A program made the position numbers and the translations under genes. A stretch of 44,645 bases of DNA from JANQKX01 sp039028695 (lineage in GTDB: Bacteria; Pseudomonadota; Alphaproteobacteria; Kiloniellales; Kiloniellaceae), in NCBI GenBank assembly GCA_039028695.1, contig JBCCHN010000035.1, forward strand, positions 1 to 44,645, given 5' to 3'. The notes below the pieces were generated by a model that was not told the origin of the DNA, made no database searches, and worked only from the letters and a program-made list of their open reading frames with translations. Below, piece by piece: positions 43,947 to 44,645 of the stretch; position 1 is the stretch's first letter, and each line of letters begins with the position of its first letter.

Positions 43947-44084
43947 GGGGGATAGCTTCCCCTCTTTAGCGCCGTTCGTCCAGGCCTGAGTTCGATTTTA
44001 TAGGGAAGCGGACGGAATAGGTGTCTTGGTGGGCATTCTACGAGCGTATCTCCTGAGCTGTCCGCCGATCGTAAAGCGAGTCGC

Positions 44085-44573
44085 TTAAGTCAAGCGGCTG
44101 CGGATCACCATGGTTCCGGCGGCAACATCGTGCAGCATGCGTCGCCGATCATTAAAAAGAGCAATCAACAAAATGAACCAGGCAGTAAGGGAAACACTTA
44201 AATAAAATACAGCGATAAGGATAAAGGCCTGCAGGTAGTCCGGTCGGTCGCCGGTTAGCGTAACGACTTCAATATCCATAATGCGCATGCCCGGTGTGGC
44301 CCCTCGAAATCCGACGAACCCGGTGTTGTAGATCAACGGTAAGGCCGCCAGGATGAATAGGTTGGCGGGCGCCAAAAGACCAAAGGACAAGATGGTTAAG
44401 AGCCCCAGGGCGAGGGAAAGGGCGAGCCACACAAGCCCTAATACCAAGAGGTCGATCACGTAGGCGGCGATGCGTCTCCGCGCGACCTCTTCGAAGAGTT
44501 CCGGGTGTTCGATAGAATAGGGTGGTCCTTCCGGTTCGTTGAACCCGGCGTCACGGTGCTCTGGTGAATGCAT
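44085..44573 (-). CDS. RDD-family membrane protein
   Basis: About 162 aa with three to four hydrophobic helices. The family name motif RRRIAAYVIDLLVLGLVW lies at the N-terminus (Arg, then an Asp in the first helix). GATPGMRIMDIEVVTLTG precedes the last pair of helices, and FNDRRRMLHDVAAGTMVI is the conserved C-terminal segment. RDD proteins have been proposed as small transporters or channels; the function here is unknown. A GTG at 44582 could extend it by 3 residues; the ATG at 44573 has the better upstream context (GAG). It neighbours bpt, as in many alphaproteobacteria. The last 60 bases of the window hold no recognisable gene. Confidence 0.85.
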   Translation of the reverse strand: MHSPEHRDAGFNEPEGPPYSIEHPELFEEVARRRIAAYVIDLLVLGLVWLALSLALGLLTILSFGLLAPANLFILAALPLIYNTGFVGFRGATPGMRIMDIEVVTLTGDRPDYLQAFILIAVFYLSVSLTAWFILLIALFNDRRRMLHDVAAGTMVIRSRLT

Positions 44574-44645
44574 GTCGCTCACGATACCAGCTTTCGGCGA
44601 TGGAGACAGGCATCAGAATGAAAGAGCCTGCCGTGTTTGGCAAGA

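Noticed and set aside
1..44645. Mobile elements, CRISPR arrays, or defence and toxin systems
   Set aside because: No transposase, integrase, regular repeat-spacer array, restriction enzyme or typical toxin-antitoxin pair was seen in any frame.

Overview
The window is chromosomal DNA of an alphaproteobacterium, most likely a Rhodospirillales-type relative. This follows from the rpoZ–rsh–acpS–lepB–rnc–era–recO–parC core block, the DUF2062 protein, the RDD/bpt pair and the cysD/cysNC fusion arrangement. It was judged by reading protein sequences, not by database search. No insertion sequence, phage gene, CRISPR array or rRNA was seen. The only RNA gene is a tRNA-Ser(GCU) at 101-191.

Region 1 (about 490-9770, minus strand) is a transport-and-regulation block. 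A branched-chain-amino-acid-type (HAAT) ABC importer reads SBP > livF > livG > livH > livM. An NtrC-type response regulator and its Cache/HAMP histidine kinase follow on the same strand. Upstream of the SBP gene is a near-consensus sigma-54 -24/-12 promoter (9673-9690), an IHF-like site (9707-9719) and two dyads (9720-9736, 9747-9768). The inferred circuit is: the kinase senses a ligand or metabolic state, the regulator activates RpoN polymerase, and the importer is induced.

Region 2 (9949-16402) is an accessory envelope cluster. It has a lone 2OG-Fe(II)-oxygenase-like protein, a zinc-ribbon SAM methyltransferase overlapping a GtrB/DPM1-like GT2, and on the opposite strand an ArnT/PMT-like GT, an AglD/UPF0104-type membrane protein and a multi-pass protein with four histidine clusters. 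Together they suggest polyprenyl-linked glycan or glycolipid synthesis and modification; the product cannot be told from sequence.

Region 3 (16977-29982) holds sulfate activation (cysD, cysNC, strong terminator), a cell-wall/shape pair (M23 peptidase plus bactofilin), a threonine-dehydratase-like PLP enzyme, an L-2-haloacid dehalogenase, a soluble lytic transglycosylase, dapA, smpB, a family 4/5 uracil-DNA glycosylase, a NYN-domain protein and folK.

Region 4 (30107-39579) is the housekeeping block rpoZ, rsh (bifunctional ppGpp synthetase/hydrolase), DUF2062, acpS, lepB, rnc, era, recO and parC. Many genes overlap or nearly touch, and pdxJ is absent from the place where many relatives carry it.

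Region 5 (39704-44573) carries a TRAP transporter (dctQ-dctM on plus, the binding protein convergent on minus), aspartate/glutamate leucyltransferase (bpt) and an RDD membrane protein. Several starts were moved from the longest ORF to internal ATGs, on ribosome-binding sites, overlaps and family N-termini; each case is explained.
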